From JBDSRX01 sp047445235 (lineage in GTDB: Bacteria; Patescibacteriota; Dojkabacteria; J137): DNA of 15,814 nucleotides. How positions within the stretch are numbered: position 1 is the stretch's first letter; every line of letters begins with the position of its first letter. Shown piece after piece: positions 1 to 6,753 of this stretch. A model generated the notes under the pieces. It was not told the DNA's origin, did not search any database, and saw nothing but the letters and a program-made list of their open reading frames with translations. The stretch lies in contig JBLGEO010000033.1 of assembly GCA_047445235.1 (NCBI GenBank), positions 1 to 15,814 on the forward strand, read 5' to 3'. The position numbers and the translations under genes are program-made.

Positions 1-163
1 AGTTATATGCCACCGCTAATGTAACAACTTGTCCGTTTGGAGCTATTACCAAAGGATCTTTGTTTTCACTAAGTCCGAAGAATTTAAAGTCGAATTTCTC
101 AACTGCTTTAAGTATTTCCAGTATCTTAGGATCTGTTATTGATGCGAGAGCTGCTTGATTCAT
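1..163 (-). CDS. Hypothetical protein, N-terminal part only (cut by left edge)
   Basis: An open frame starts at an ATG at 163 and runs off the left edge of the window, giving the first 54 residues. It begins MNQAALASITDPKILEILKA and later reads VIAPNGQVVTLAVAYN. There is no signal peptide or membrane helix in the visible part. The first 30 residues look helical and amphipathic, followed by a stretch likely to be beta strand. I do not recognise a family. It lies 61 bases downstream of the smpB stop, on the same strand, and could be co-transcribed with it. No Shine-Dalgarno sequence is visible before the ATG. The reading frame is open throughout with ordinary codon use for the window, so I believe it is a real gene, but its function cannot be judged from this much. 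Confidence 0.6.
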   Translation of the reverse strand, partial: MNQAALASITDPKILEILKAVEKFDFKFFGLSENKDPLVIAPNGQVVTLAVAYN

Positions 164-224
164 AATAAAAGTATGCAAAACAATTACATTCTATCATCTA
201 TTATCTTAAATTTAGAAATGTTAG

Positions 225-674
225 CTACAATTTCTTCAATTGTTGATTAATGTCCCTTTCCATGTCCTTATCTTTAATCTTTTGCCTCTTCTCGTACTTC
301 TTTTTACCCTTTACTAAACCTATTTCTAATTTTATTAAGCCTCTATCGTTTGCATAAACCTGAAGTGGGACAATCGTTCTTCCTTGAGTTTTTAAGTTTT
401 CAATTAACCTTCTAATCTGTTCTTTTCTAAGTAACAACTTTCTCTCTCTTGTTTCTAAAAGCTTGTCTTGAATAAAAGAGGATGCAAGAATACTAACTCT
501 AGAACCCATTAGGTAAAGCTCACCATTTCTTTCTCTAATAAAAGCAGCTGTGATATTTGCATTTCCATTCTTTAGGGATTTTACTTCCCAGCCGAATAAA
601 ACTATTCCAGCCTCTACTTTATCGAGAACTTCATAGTCGAAATACACTTTTTTGTTATTGATTAATACTTTCAT
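225..674 (-). CDS. smpB: SsrA-binding protein SmpB
   Basis: SmpB binds tmRNA and delivers it to stalled ribosomes, so that trans-translation can release the ribosome and tag the unfinished peptide for degradation. The 149-residue length is normal for the family. Family hallmarks are visible in order: NKKVYFDYEVLDKVEAGIVL near the N-terminus, GWEVKSLKNGNANI around residues 28-41, RERKLLLRKEQI at about 76-87, IVPLQVYANDRGLIKLEIGL at about 101-120, then VKGKKKYEKRQKIKDKDMER. The C-terminus is a basic, probably helical tail, as expected for the part that enters the mRNA channel. The ATG at 672-674 is chosen because the family's NKK...DYE block begins seven residues later. The gene follows a 156-base intergenic region that holds a probable structured RNA. 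No tmRNA gene was recognised in the window. Confidence 0.96.
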   Translation of the reverse strand: MKVLINNKKVYFDYEVLDKVEAGIVLFGWEVKSLKNGNANITAAFIRERNGELYLMGSRVSILASSFIQDKLLETRERKLLLRKEQIRRLIENLKTQGRTIVPLQVYANDRGLIKLEIGLVKGKKKYEKRQKIKDKDMERDINQQLKKL

Positions 675-685
675 TCATTTATAAT
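658..685 (+). promoter_or_regulatory. Candidate plus-strand sigma-70-type promoter
   Basis: On the plus strand there is a perfect -10 hexamer TATAAT at 680-685. TTGATT at 658-663 serves as a -35 box (4 of 6 matches to TTGACA) with a 16-base spacer. Transcription would begin near 691-693 and read into the structured block at 713-803. A second, weaker -10-like TAATAT lies at 703-708, just ahead of the GGG at 713-715. TATAAT strings are common in AT-rich DNA and the -35 box lies inside the start of smpB on the other strand, so this is only suggestive. It is the only reason other than base pairing to place an RNA on the plus strand. Confidence 0.35.
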
Positions 686-691
686 GGATTA

Positions 692-826
692 CTATTCAGT
701 AATAATATCATAGGGATGCAAGACTGAATAGGCCTACTCAAAGAGAACCTATATGCATCTCTTCGTCCAAATGGACTCATCGTGCATCGAGGCTGCACAG
801 TCTAGAGAGCTACCGAGTTGGAGGGA
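692..826 (+). ncRNA. Putative pseudoknotted structured RNA (unknown class)
   Basis: The block is about 50 percent GC by hand count, well above its surroundings. Possible pairings are: P1, 713-720 with 754-761 (GGGATGCA with TGCATCTC, one G.U pair); inside P1, 728-732 with 748-752 (ATAGG with CCTAT); P2, 721-726 with 798-803 (AGACTG with CAGTCT), which crosses P1 and makes a pseudoknot; hairpin 765-768/773-776 (GTCC, loop AAAT, GGAC); and hairpin 782-786/794-798 (GTGCA, 7-base loop, TGCAC). The G714.U760 wobble works only in plus-strand RNA, because in minus-strand RNA it becomes C.A. That favours the plus strand, as does the upstream TATAAT box. The ends are not defined and no terminator hairpin is seen. 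I found no match to tmRNA, 4.5S, RNase P or tRNA motifs. On the minus strand it could instead be a leader of smpB. Confidence 0.45.
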
Positions 827-830
827 AGTA

Positions 831-2615
831 TTAATTTTTATTAAGAACTTCGTGATAGAGTTCGTTAGAGGCATGAGTTAAATCAGAAAAAGCCCTTCGC
901 ATTAATTGTGCATCCAAATAATTTAATGTATTGCTTTTGACATAAAAGACTGCGATTGCATCAATATCTTTAATTATCTGAGGATTTGCCTTTTTGTATC
1001 TAAGGAAGGAAGGATCCAGATTTGCCAGTCTTATTACTTCCTCTCTTTGGTCTTTTGTTCGCTCCAAAAACTCCTTATGTCTATCGTTAATTAGTCTGCT
1101 TTTTACAGTCGAGAAAGAATAATAATCGGCTTTTTCTTCAATATCACTTGATACCCTAGACATTGCTTCAGATTCCACTTCAAAATTTTTTATTAGTTTT
1201 CTTAACTTTTCAGAATCACTCTCCTTTAATATAAAGTCATTTCTACCTGAAAACACAGAGGTATAATAATCTCCAAACCTCATATTATCCTTTTGATCTA
1301 GCCCTGCTTCGCTCCTAATAGTATTCATTAGGCCAAGCAAATCAGTAGACCTTCTTCTATCTATATACATCTTTCTTTCTTTAACAATATCTTCTGCATT
1401 ATTGATTCTAATTTCCTCGTCAGTTAGATTAAACTCCTTAAAGTTCTCTATTTCCTTTCCAAAGTATTTAACATATGAAGTTAATGCCTTAATGTGAGCG
1501 GGTAAATTATAATCCTGGCCCTCTATATTCATTACTCCAACTTTTGTGTAGAAACTTTCTTTAATAGATACCCATCTTTTTGCATCTAGTATATCTTGTT
1601 CACTAGCGTTACCAGACTTAACTTTTGAATATGATTTAACCAAATCTACTAGAGTACTAAATATAAGTAATATCTTTGCTACATCTTTGAATGTGAAGTC
1701 TGGGTCTGTAACTAAGTCTCTGTACTCAATTACGTCGGATTCTCTTAAAACAATATTAAAACCAATAGGTCTACCTAAGTTTTCAAACAAAGATTTACTT
1801 CCACTTGTATCCATTTGAAATGTTGAATCTTCGTTTAACTCAGGTGGTCTCGTTATTAGATTCTTACTTAAAAGCTTCACTATTGAATTTAAAACAAATA
1901 CGTCTTCTAATATTTCTCTGGGTTGCTCTATCCCACCTATATTTACATGTAATGAGAAGTGATCACTTGGAAGTATTATATTCATTTTCTTAAGCTCTAT
2001 AAGCGCTCTTAGTTGGTCGATTGGTGACTCTGACTTAGACATTGGCAACTCTCTGGCAGAATCAAAGACCACTCTCATTCCCAGATTTTGAAGATTATCT
2101 ATAGCAGAAATCCAGCTCGATTCTTCGTTTAAGTCTCCAAGGTTATCAAGCTCGGCCTCTAATCCATAAGTAGTATCTGTTTTTTTATATCTCTCATCTC
2201 TTTTTAATCTCCTATCTACTTTCTGATATATATTTGAGGCTAAGCTAACAAGCTCGTTTTCTTGGTTTATTACTTTATGTTCTTTTAAATCTAGAATATA
2301 GTTTGTAAGCACAATTATATCGGAATCTGAACGATCATTACTTTTTTCAAGAATCATTCTAGACATAACTAAGTAGAAAACTTCCAAGCTCTCGGAGATC
2401 TTTTTGTAAACTTTTTCAATTGGGATAATATTTTTTCTAGATGCGTTTGTTACATTTTTTAGATTAGCTCTTTGCTCTTCAATGAGTGCAGTTCTTTCTG
2501 CTTCATTCATATCTGGCCTTCTCTTGCCAATTTCTTTGAAGATTAACTTTAGTCTCTGGTAGTGTGTTTGGTCTAATTCCCCTTCAAAATTTTGGACTTC
2601 AGTATCAGATTGCAT
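831..2615 (-). CDS. Hypothetical protein with amidoligase/GCS-fold-like motifs
   Basis: A soluble 594-residue protein without signal peptide or membrane helices. The N-terminal 145 residues and the part after about residue 330 are helix-rich and highly charged. The middle (150-301) holds motifs that resemble the carboxylate-amine ligase fold of glutamine synthetase, GCS and amidoligase proteins: YGLEAEL at 150-156 (compare GxExE), SAREL at 186-190, SLHVNIGG at 221-228 (compare GLHVHV) and VIEYRDL at 295-301 (compare the Glu-x-Arg strand). The spacing and order fit that fold. If correct, it would form an ATP-dependent amide bond to an unknown substrate. This is recognition by eye of short motifs, so the family call is tentative. 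The long helical flanks are unusual for such enzymes. The ATG at 2613-2615 is the only sensible start. It lies 51 bases downstream of the small membrane-protein pair and may belong to the same transcript. Confidence 0.85.
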   Translation of the reverse strand: MQSDTEVQNFEGELDQTHYQRLKLIFKEIGKRRPDMNEAERTALIEEQRANLKNVTNASRKNIIPIEKVYKKISESLEVFYLVMSRMILEKSNDRSDSDIIVLTNYILDLKEHKVINQENELVSLASNIYQKVDRRLKRDERYKKTDTTYGLEAELDNLGDLNEESSWISAIDNLQNLGMRVVFDSARELPMSKSESPIDQLRALIELKKMNIILPSDHFSLHVNIGGIEQPREILEDVFVLNSIVKLLSKNLITRPPELNEDSTFQMDTSGSKSLFENLGRPIGFNIVLRESDVIEYRDLVTDPDFTFKDVAKILLIFSTLVDLVKSYSKVKSGNASEQDILDAKRWVSIKESFYTKVGVMNIEGQDYNLPAHIKALTSYVKYFGKEIENFKEFNLTDEEIRINNAEDIVKERKMYIDRRRSTDLLGLMNTIRSEAGLDQKDNMRFGDYYTSVFSGRNDFILKESDSEKLRKLIKNFEVESEAMSRVSSDIEEKADYYSFSTVKSRLINDRHKEFLERTKDQREEVIRLANLDPSFLRYKKANPQIIKDIDAIAVFYVKSNTLNYLDAQLMRRAFSDLTHASNELYHEVLNKN

Positions 2616-2626
2616 AGATGTATTAG

Positions 2627-2665
2627 TTAACTAGATCCTAGTATGATTTTAAAGAATTTCCTCAT
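2627..2665 (-). pseudogene. Vestige of a third tandem small membrane-protein gene
   Basis: Directly after the stop of the 2667-2987 gene, a 12-codon frame begins ATG AGG AAA and reads MRKFFKIILGSS before TAA. The junction TTAATATGAGGAAA here (2659-2672 region, read on the minus strand) is identical to the junction that starts the 2667-2987 gene itself (2981-2994 region). The simplest explanation is tandem duplication of this gene unit, with the last copy lost after its first codons. It could also be a chance repeat of 14 bases. No function is expected. Confidence 0.35.
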
Positions 2666-2666
2666 A

Positions 2667-2987
2667 TTAAAAAAGTTTTCTATCTAGCCAATCTAGAAAT
2701 TTATAGATAAGTGTAAGAAGTATTCCTAGAATAAAGAGATCTGCAATGAATCCTAGGGTATATACTTGTCCGATTCTCGTAAGTGAAGGAAATAATATAC
2801 CTACTACTGACCTTTCTGATGATGATATACCACCTGAACTAATAGTATATGCATCAAAAGGAAAGCCTATCCCCTGAGTACACCCTGCTACACAATCAAC
2901 ACCTGGTTTACTAGGGAAAGAGAGCATAAAAAAGGCTAGGAAGAATGCAGCTATTATTGTGAATGCAATTCTAAGTATTTTCCTCAT
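2667..2987 (-). CDS. Small two-helix membrane protein, tandem paralogue B
   Basis: A 106-residue protein with a hydrophobic N-terminal helix (about residues 5-25, MRKILRIAF start) that could be a membrane anchor or uncleaved signal. An approximately 50-residue external segment follows, with two cysteines (CVAGC) and GFPFDAYTI. A second hydrophobic helix spans about 77-97, and the tail is basic (WLDRKLF). It matches its upstream neighbour at GFPFxAxxI, YxLGFIxxL and the xxLxxKLF end, so the two arose by duplication. The cysteine pair is present only in this copy. It starts one base after the neighbour's stop, so the two are almost certainly co-translated. I do not recognise a named family. A membrane location with both ends in the cytoplasm is likely. 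Confidence 0.8.
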   Translation of the reverse strand: MRKILRIAFTIIAAFFLAFFMLSFPSKPGVDCVAGCTQGIGFPFDAYTISSGGISSSERSVVGILFPSLTRIGQVYTLGFIADLFILGILLTLIYKFLDWLDRKLF

Positions 2988-2988
2988 A

Positions 2989-3273
2989 TTAACTGAATAA
3001 TTTCTTATTCAAGAACTTAATAAATTTAAATGAGTAGATTGGAAGAATACTAATTAGGAAAGCAAGGCTTATATTGCCAATAAAACCTAATATATAAGGT
3101 GTAAATACCGTTGTGAATGGAGGAACATCATCTGAAACAATCTGAAATGCAGGGAAAGGAAAACCAAATACAGCACTATTAAACGAGTAAGAACCAGGTA
3201 ATCGCGAAATTGTAAGAAGGACGGCTAGTGCGAAGAAAAGTATTGTTGTAACGATAACTACTAGAATTCTCAT
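2989..3273 (-). CDS. Small two-helix membrane protein, tandem paralogue A
   Basis: A 94-residue protein with an N-terminal hydrophobic helix (about residues 3-22), an external stretch of about 35 residues containing GFPFPAFQI, and a second helix (about 60-82, YILGFIGNISLAF region). It ends in a basic tail, FKFIKFLNKKLFS. The order of helices and the shared GFPFxAxxI, YxLGFI and KLF elements make it a paralogue of the gene at 2667-2987. It begins two bases after the stop of the PP2C-like/propeller gene, so it is translated from the same message and may work with that membrane protein. No catalytic motif is visible and no named family is recognised. Confidence 0.8.
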   Translation of the reverse strand: MRILVVIVTTILFFALAVLLTISRLPGSYSFNSAVFGFPFPAFQIVSDDVPPFTTVFTPYILGFIGNISLAFLISILPIYSFKFIKFLNKKLFS

Positions 3274-3275
3274 TT

Positions 3276-5813
3276 TTACATATCCAATTTAATTACTTTT
3301 GTACCATCCAAAACATAGATTGCACTTTCACTTTGAACAACAACAACTTCATCCAAATCGCTAAATGTTGTAGAGTCTGTACCTCTGTAAACATATTGTT
3401 TTACAAAGTTTAACTTAGCATCGTCAGAATCGTCGTATTTGAATAATAGAACTCTTCTTCCTACTGGATCTGATACAACAACATTGTTATCTGCAACATC
3501 CATTGAGCTTGCGTTCTTCATTGAATCGAAGTCTGCTTTTAGTAAGTTTGTATAAGAATCAAATGTTAATGTATTGTCTCCACCTCCTAGGTATCTTTTA
3601 ACACCTTGAGATTTAATTAATACCCAGATATCTCTTGGTACTGATATATCTAATGCATTTGCAAAGTCTGGATCGTCTCTCCAATCTGTGTCTGGATCTG
3701 TAGAAGGAGCTGCTCCACCTGCAATATATCCACCTCCATCCTGATTTCTTCTGAAGATTTGTCTGCTTGTTTGTCTAACTTCGTATAAGGCATTATTACC
3801 ATCGTATAACGCAGCTTCAATTGGTTTTCCAACACTTGCTGGAGTTAGCCCAGGGAATCTTAATACTGTTGGATCTCCAGCTGCACTAAATTTACCAATT
3901 GTACTAGTAGCATCATTATCGTAGAAGACAATATCTCCATCTACATTTCTAACTAGTAAGTATGGCTGCGAGAGTCCTGTTGCATAAGCTTGTGGTTGTG
4001 CATTTAATGCTGTTGAAGATACTTTATAAACAACTCCTCTTGCAGAATCACTAATGAATAAATTCCCTGTTGAGTAAGCTATGTCTGACAACACAGCATC
4101 TGGGAAGTTCTTTCCTACATCTGTAACAACCTTTGGATCTGTTATAGCAGTTACTAACAATAAGTCATCTTGTCTAGATTGAACTTGCTTAGAAAGATTA
4201 TCAAGATCGTCTACAAATAACCCATCTCTTTTTTGAAGAGCAATATCACTTGTTAACTTCTGTAGTTCCGTTAATAGCTGAGTTTTCTTATCTTCAGGAC
4301 CATTCTTAGCTTGTAGAATTTGAGGAGTTAAACTACTTAGTTTGTTCTTTAAATTTGCAACTTGGCTTGTAGCGTTGTCAATTCTCTGTTGCTTTTGTCT
4401 TGAATCATCTGCATTTTTAATTCCTGTATAGATTAAAACTAAAAGAACAATAACAACTATTACTAGTATGATTCTGTTTCTTCTTCTTCTTTTAGCCCTC
4501 ATAACTCTATCTCTTCTGTCATTAGTTCCAATAATCTCTTCTTTAAAGATTCCAACCAACTGATCTAGAACTACTTTTAATTTAGCTCCAATATTTTTTA
4601 ATATAACCATGAATGTAGAATTGTTTCTTTTCAATCCAGGAAGGATTTTATTCTGAAATGTTCTAACTACTGAATTTTTAGCTAAGTTAGCCTTGTTAGC
4701 TATATTAGACATTCTTGTATCTTCTTTTACAATTGTTGTATTTTCCTCATTCTCATCCATTACATAACTGGTATAGTTTTTATCCTCTGATTGTTCTTCT
4801 CCATCTTCAATTGTAAATGTTTCATGAGTTGATTCAACAGAATCACTTTTTCTTAATGATTTAACTTTAGATGCAGCCTGTGAAACCAATGCAGCTGATT
4901 TTAATTTTAGTTTACCTCCTAACTCTTTTGCCTTATTTAGATATTTGTTTCCTTTTGCTTCTTCAATATAAACATTCTCATCTGTTGGGTTTGCGATAAT
5001 AGGCATACCCTCTGCCTCATCTTGATCTATCATGTCTGGATCCTCAGTATCCTCTTCAACAAGATGATCTAATGACTTTGAGACTGGCTGTGCTTCTATA
5101 TCGGACATTTCTTCAGTAAGATCTTGGTCTACCATTGCGTTCTCCTCCTTTGGCATTTCTGATTGTGGGATTGCCCAAGGCAAAGATTCATCTCCCAAAA
5201 TTAAGAATGCAGCTCCTGTTATTGCTTCTAGATCTTTAAGTTTAGCTATATTAAGCTCCTCTAGAGTTTCTTGAATAATAAACTCTCCTTTCTCTATAGA
5301 CTTCGATGTTCCTAGGCAAATTCTATCGTCTTCCTTAATTTCTATACTTCCTGTTTTAAAGAAACCCATGTTGTTTGCGTCTACTAGACCTTTAGAAAGC
5401 TCAACAAACTTGTTACCTCTTTTAATAAAAATCTTACTTTCACCTACTACTGCAAGGTAAACAACATTCTCTTCAACTACCGAGATAGCCATTTCTATGT
5501 CTAACCCCTCTTCGGATAAGCTAGGTTCTCTTGAAAGTACATACTCCATCTTGGATTTCATTTTCCAGACTGAGTCTTCTAATTTTTCAATGTTGTCTGT
5601 AAATTCCTTTTTTGGATTGAAATAGCTTCCTTGAAGTTCATCTAGAAGTATTTTTGCGATATTCTCTAAGCTATATTCGTCTTTCTCTACAGCGATTCTA
5701 ACAGTAACAAACATTTCAGATTTAGAATCCCCCTCCTCTGGCCTATATCCATAGACTCCAGACCATTCATTCTCTTTTTGTTTACCTATAAGGTATTCGG
5801 CTTTGATATTCAT
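3276..5813 (-). CDS. Single-pass protein: PP2C-like pseudophosphatase inside, propeller-like domain outside
   Basis: About 845 residues from the ATG at 5811-5813. A TTG five codons upstream at 5828 is possible, but MNIKAEYLIG reads as a natural start. Residues ~1-210 look like a PP2C-type domain (VYLAVVGESKIFIKRGNKFV, then DRICLGTSKSI), but the N-terminal metal-binding Asp and the DGMGG signature are missing, so it is probably inactive. An acidic linker (~220-290) and a helical, basic stretch follow, then RAKRRRRNR and one membrane helix at about 448-465, giving a cytoplasmic N-terminus by the positive-inside rule. Outside are a coiled coil (~470-550) and about 270 residues of repeating strand patterns with DIAYSTGNLFISD, DGDIVFYD and NVVVSDPVGRRVLLF, like NHL/SMP-type propeller blades. 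It could sense or scaffold across the membrane. A candidate promoter lies just upstream. Confidence 0.88.
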   Translation of the reverse strand: MNIKAEYLIGKQKENEWSGVYGYRPEEGDSKSEMFVTVRIAVEKDEYSLENIAKILLDELQGSYFNPKKEFTDNIEKLEDSVWKMKSKMEYVLSREPSLSEEGLDIEMAISVVEENVVYLAVVGESKIFIKRGNKFVELSKGLVDANNMGFFKTGSIEIKEDDRICLGTSKSIEKGEFIIQETLEELNIAKLKDLEAITGAAFLILGDESLPWAIPQSEMPKEENAMVDQDLTEEMSDIEAQPVSKSLDHLVEEDTEDPDMIDQDEAEGMPIIANPTDENVYIEEAKGNKYLNKAKELGGKLKLKSAALVSQAASKVKSLRKSDSVESTHETFTIEDGEEQSEDKNYTSYVMDENEENTTIVKEDTRMSNIANKANLAKNSVVRTFQNKILPGLKRNNSTFMVILKNIGAKLKVVLDQLVGIFKEEIIGTNDRRDRVMRAKRRRRNRIILVIVVIVLLVLIYTGIKNADDSRQKQQRIDNATSQVANLKNKLSSLTPQILQAKNGPEDKKTQLLTELQKLTSDIALQKRDGLFVDDLDNLSKQVQSRQDDLLLVTAITDPKVVTDVGKNFPDAVLSDIAYSTGNLFISDSARGVVYKVSSTALNAQPQAYATGLSQPYLLVRNVDGDIVFYDNDATSTIGKFSAAGDPTVLRFPGLTPASVGKPIEAALYDGNNALYEVRQTSRQIFRRNQDGGGYIAGGAAPSTDPDTDWRDDPDFANALDISVPRDIWVLIKSQGVKRYLGGGDNTLTFDSYTNLLKADFDSMKNASSMDVADNNVVVSDPVGRRVLLFKYDDSDDAKLNFVKQYVYRGTDSTTFSDLDEVVVVQSESAIYVLDGTKVIKLDM

Positions 5814-5847
5814 TAGACGTAGATACAAAAAATATGTGTGCGAATAC

Positions 5848-5876
5848 AGTATATAATCAAAGAACCCTAATTTGAA
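5848..5876 (-). promoter_or_regulatory. Candidate promoter for the PP2C-like/propeller gene
   Basis: Read on the minus strand, TTCAAA (5871-5876) and TATACT (5848-5853) are separated by exactly 17 bases. They match the -35 and -10 consensus at 4 and 5 of 6 positions. The predicted start of transcription, near 5841, gives a leader of about 25-30 bases before the ATG at 5813. The site falls in one of the few real gaps of the minus-strand gene run (5814-5894), where a new transcript start is plausible. Confidence 0.4.
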
Positions 5877-5894
5877 GTGCCTTTTTAAAAGAAT

Positions 5895-6119
5895 TTACTG
5901 CAGCGGAAGTATTATTATAAATATCAATACGCTTGCAAGGACAATGAGGTAAACTAGCGAAACAAAATTTAAGAAACCTTTATTTGGAGTTTTAATAATA
6001 TTGTTCATTCTAAGCATCTGTCTTACTAGTATGAAGCCAGATAGCAGATGAAATAAAGCAAAAATTATTGCTGCTAATCGAATTAAATCTACAACCGATG
6101 AGTTAAAGTTAAGCGGCAT
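5895..6119 (-). CDS. Tiny two-helix membrane protein (DUF5657-like)
   Basis: From the ATG at 6117-6119 the product has 74 residues. A TTG at 6137 would add six. There are two hydrophobic helices, about residues 11-31 (VDLIRLAAIIFALFHLLSGF) and 49-72, joined by a polar loop with RQMLRMNNIIKTPNKG. The organisation resembles the small DUF5657-type proteins found in CPR genomes, but I am only moderately sure of that name. The start lies inside the 3' end of the PH-domain gene (11-base overlap), so translation is likely coupled. No catalytic residues are visible. A role as a small partner of the neighbouring membrane proteins is only inferred from position. Confidence 0.75.
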   Translation of the reverse strand: MPLNFNSSVVDLIRLAAIIFALFHLLSGFILVRQMLRMNNIIKTPNKGFLNFVSLVYLIVLASVLIFIIILPLQ

Positions 6120-6753
6120 CTCTAAAAGTTCTAGCAATTCTTGCCAAGTCTGAAATAATATCCCTAACTCTTGTAGGGTTTGAGATATAAAAGAAGTGAA
6201 TTACTCCCGTTTCTCTCTCAGTAGCAATATCTACTTTTCCGTAATTGAAAAAGCTGGACAAAACTCCTTCAGAATCTTGTCTAACGCTTTCAATATTCTC
6301 TAACGGTATTTCATCTACCGAATATGATGAGAAGGTTTTTAGATTGAAATCCAGTACTCTCTCGTTCGTTACAATATAAGTATCGAAATACCAGTCTATG
6401 AAGTTCTTAAATGCGTTTGTAAATACAAATGAATAGTATGCAAGGATAATAACCAAATAGAGCTTTAAACTGAACTGAGGAAGCTGCGAACTAAATATAT
6501 TGAATACTACTGCAAAAATTATTGGTATCAATGAATAGAAAACAGTTGAAGTAATCCAGCCTAGGTTCTTTAACCAATGCCTTCTTGCTAGAATATAAAT
6601 CCTTTCGTCTGGATTTTGTCCATCAAACTTTGCTAGTGGCTTTAACTGTATGCTACTAAATCCCCACCCTTTACTTTGTGGCACAATTCTATCCATCTCA
6701 TCATGAATTGTTCCTCTTACTTGAGTTTTCGCAGCTGCTGTAATATCCGACAT
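6109..6753 (-). CDS. Membrane protein with bacterial PH domain (bPH2/YdbS-like)
   Basis: A 214-residue protein. Residues 1-60 are polar and cytoplasmic, including a short strand segment ending in DERIYILARRHW. Two membrane helices follow at about 65-88 and 98-118. The remainder is a pleckstrin-homology-like domain of the YdbS/PF03703 kind: WYFDTYIVTNERVLDFN (121-137), then the typical IPLENIESVRQDSEGVLSSF and NYGKVDIATE strands (149-179), and a final amphipathic helix from NPTRVRDII. The helices-then-domain layout with TNERV and IPLENIESV is characteristic. These proteins sit at the inner face of the membrane; their biochemical role is mostly unknown. The ATG at 6751-6753 overlaps the stop of the SpoIID-type gene by one base (TAATG), so the two are translationally linked. 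Confidence 0.88.
   Translation of the reverse strand: MSDITAAAKTQVRGTIHDEMDRIVPQSKGWGFSSIQLKPLAKFDGQNPDERIYILARRHWLKNLGWITSTVFYSLIPIIFAVVFNIFSSQLPQFSLKLYLVIILAYYSFVFTNAFKNFIDWYFDTYIVTNERVLDFNLKTFSSYSVDEIPLENIESVRQDSEGVLSSFFNYGKVDIATERETGVIHFFYISNPTRVRDIISDLARIARTFRDAA

Noticed and set aside
688..703. Inverted repeat ATTACT-ATTC-AGTAAT as terminator or operator
   Set aside because: It is a six-base AT-rich stem with no T-run in a useful position on either strand. It is too weak to call a terminator, and no regulator suggests an operator.
713..803. A true HDV-like ribozyme on the plus strand
   Set aside because: Nested pseudoknot order and the G.U at the foot of P1 fit, but the P3-like stem is 5 bp with a long loop, and no C-x-A-A junction precedes the final P2 strand. 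It was kept only as an unknown structured RNA.
675..830. tmRNA, tRNA, 4.5S or RNase P RNA in the gap next to smpB
   Set aside because: The gap is too short for tmRNA and lacks the GGTTCGA-type T-arm and a tag-like peptide. There is no cloverleaf with a 7-bp acceptor, no GGUCCGGAAGG-type 4.5S loop and no RNase P core motif.
1805..1993. Open frames on the plus strand inside minus-strand genes (also near 7055, 7455, 8751, 11883, 12198, 12361, 12654, 13506, 14460, 14811)
   Set aside because: They lie antisense to clearly coding genes, have no recognisable domains or good starts, and are expected by chance from low-GC coding sequence on the other strand.
3650..3835. Minus-strand open frames overlapping other genes in another frame (3650-3835 and 12617-12820)
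   Set aside because: Both are fully contained in genes with clear domain or paralogue support and have unstructured, composition-driven translations.
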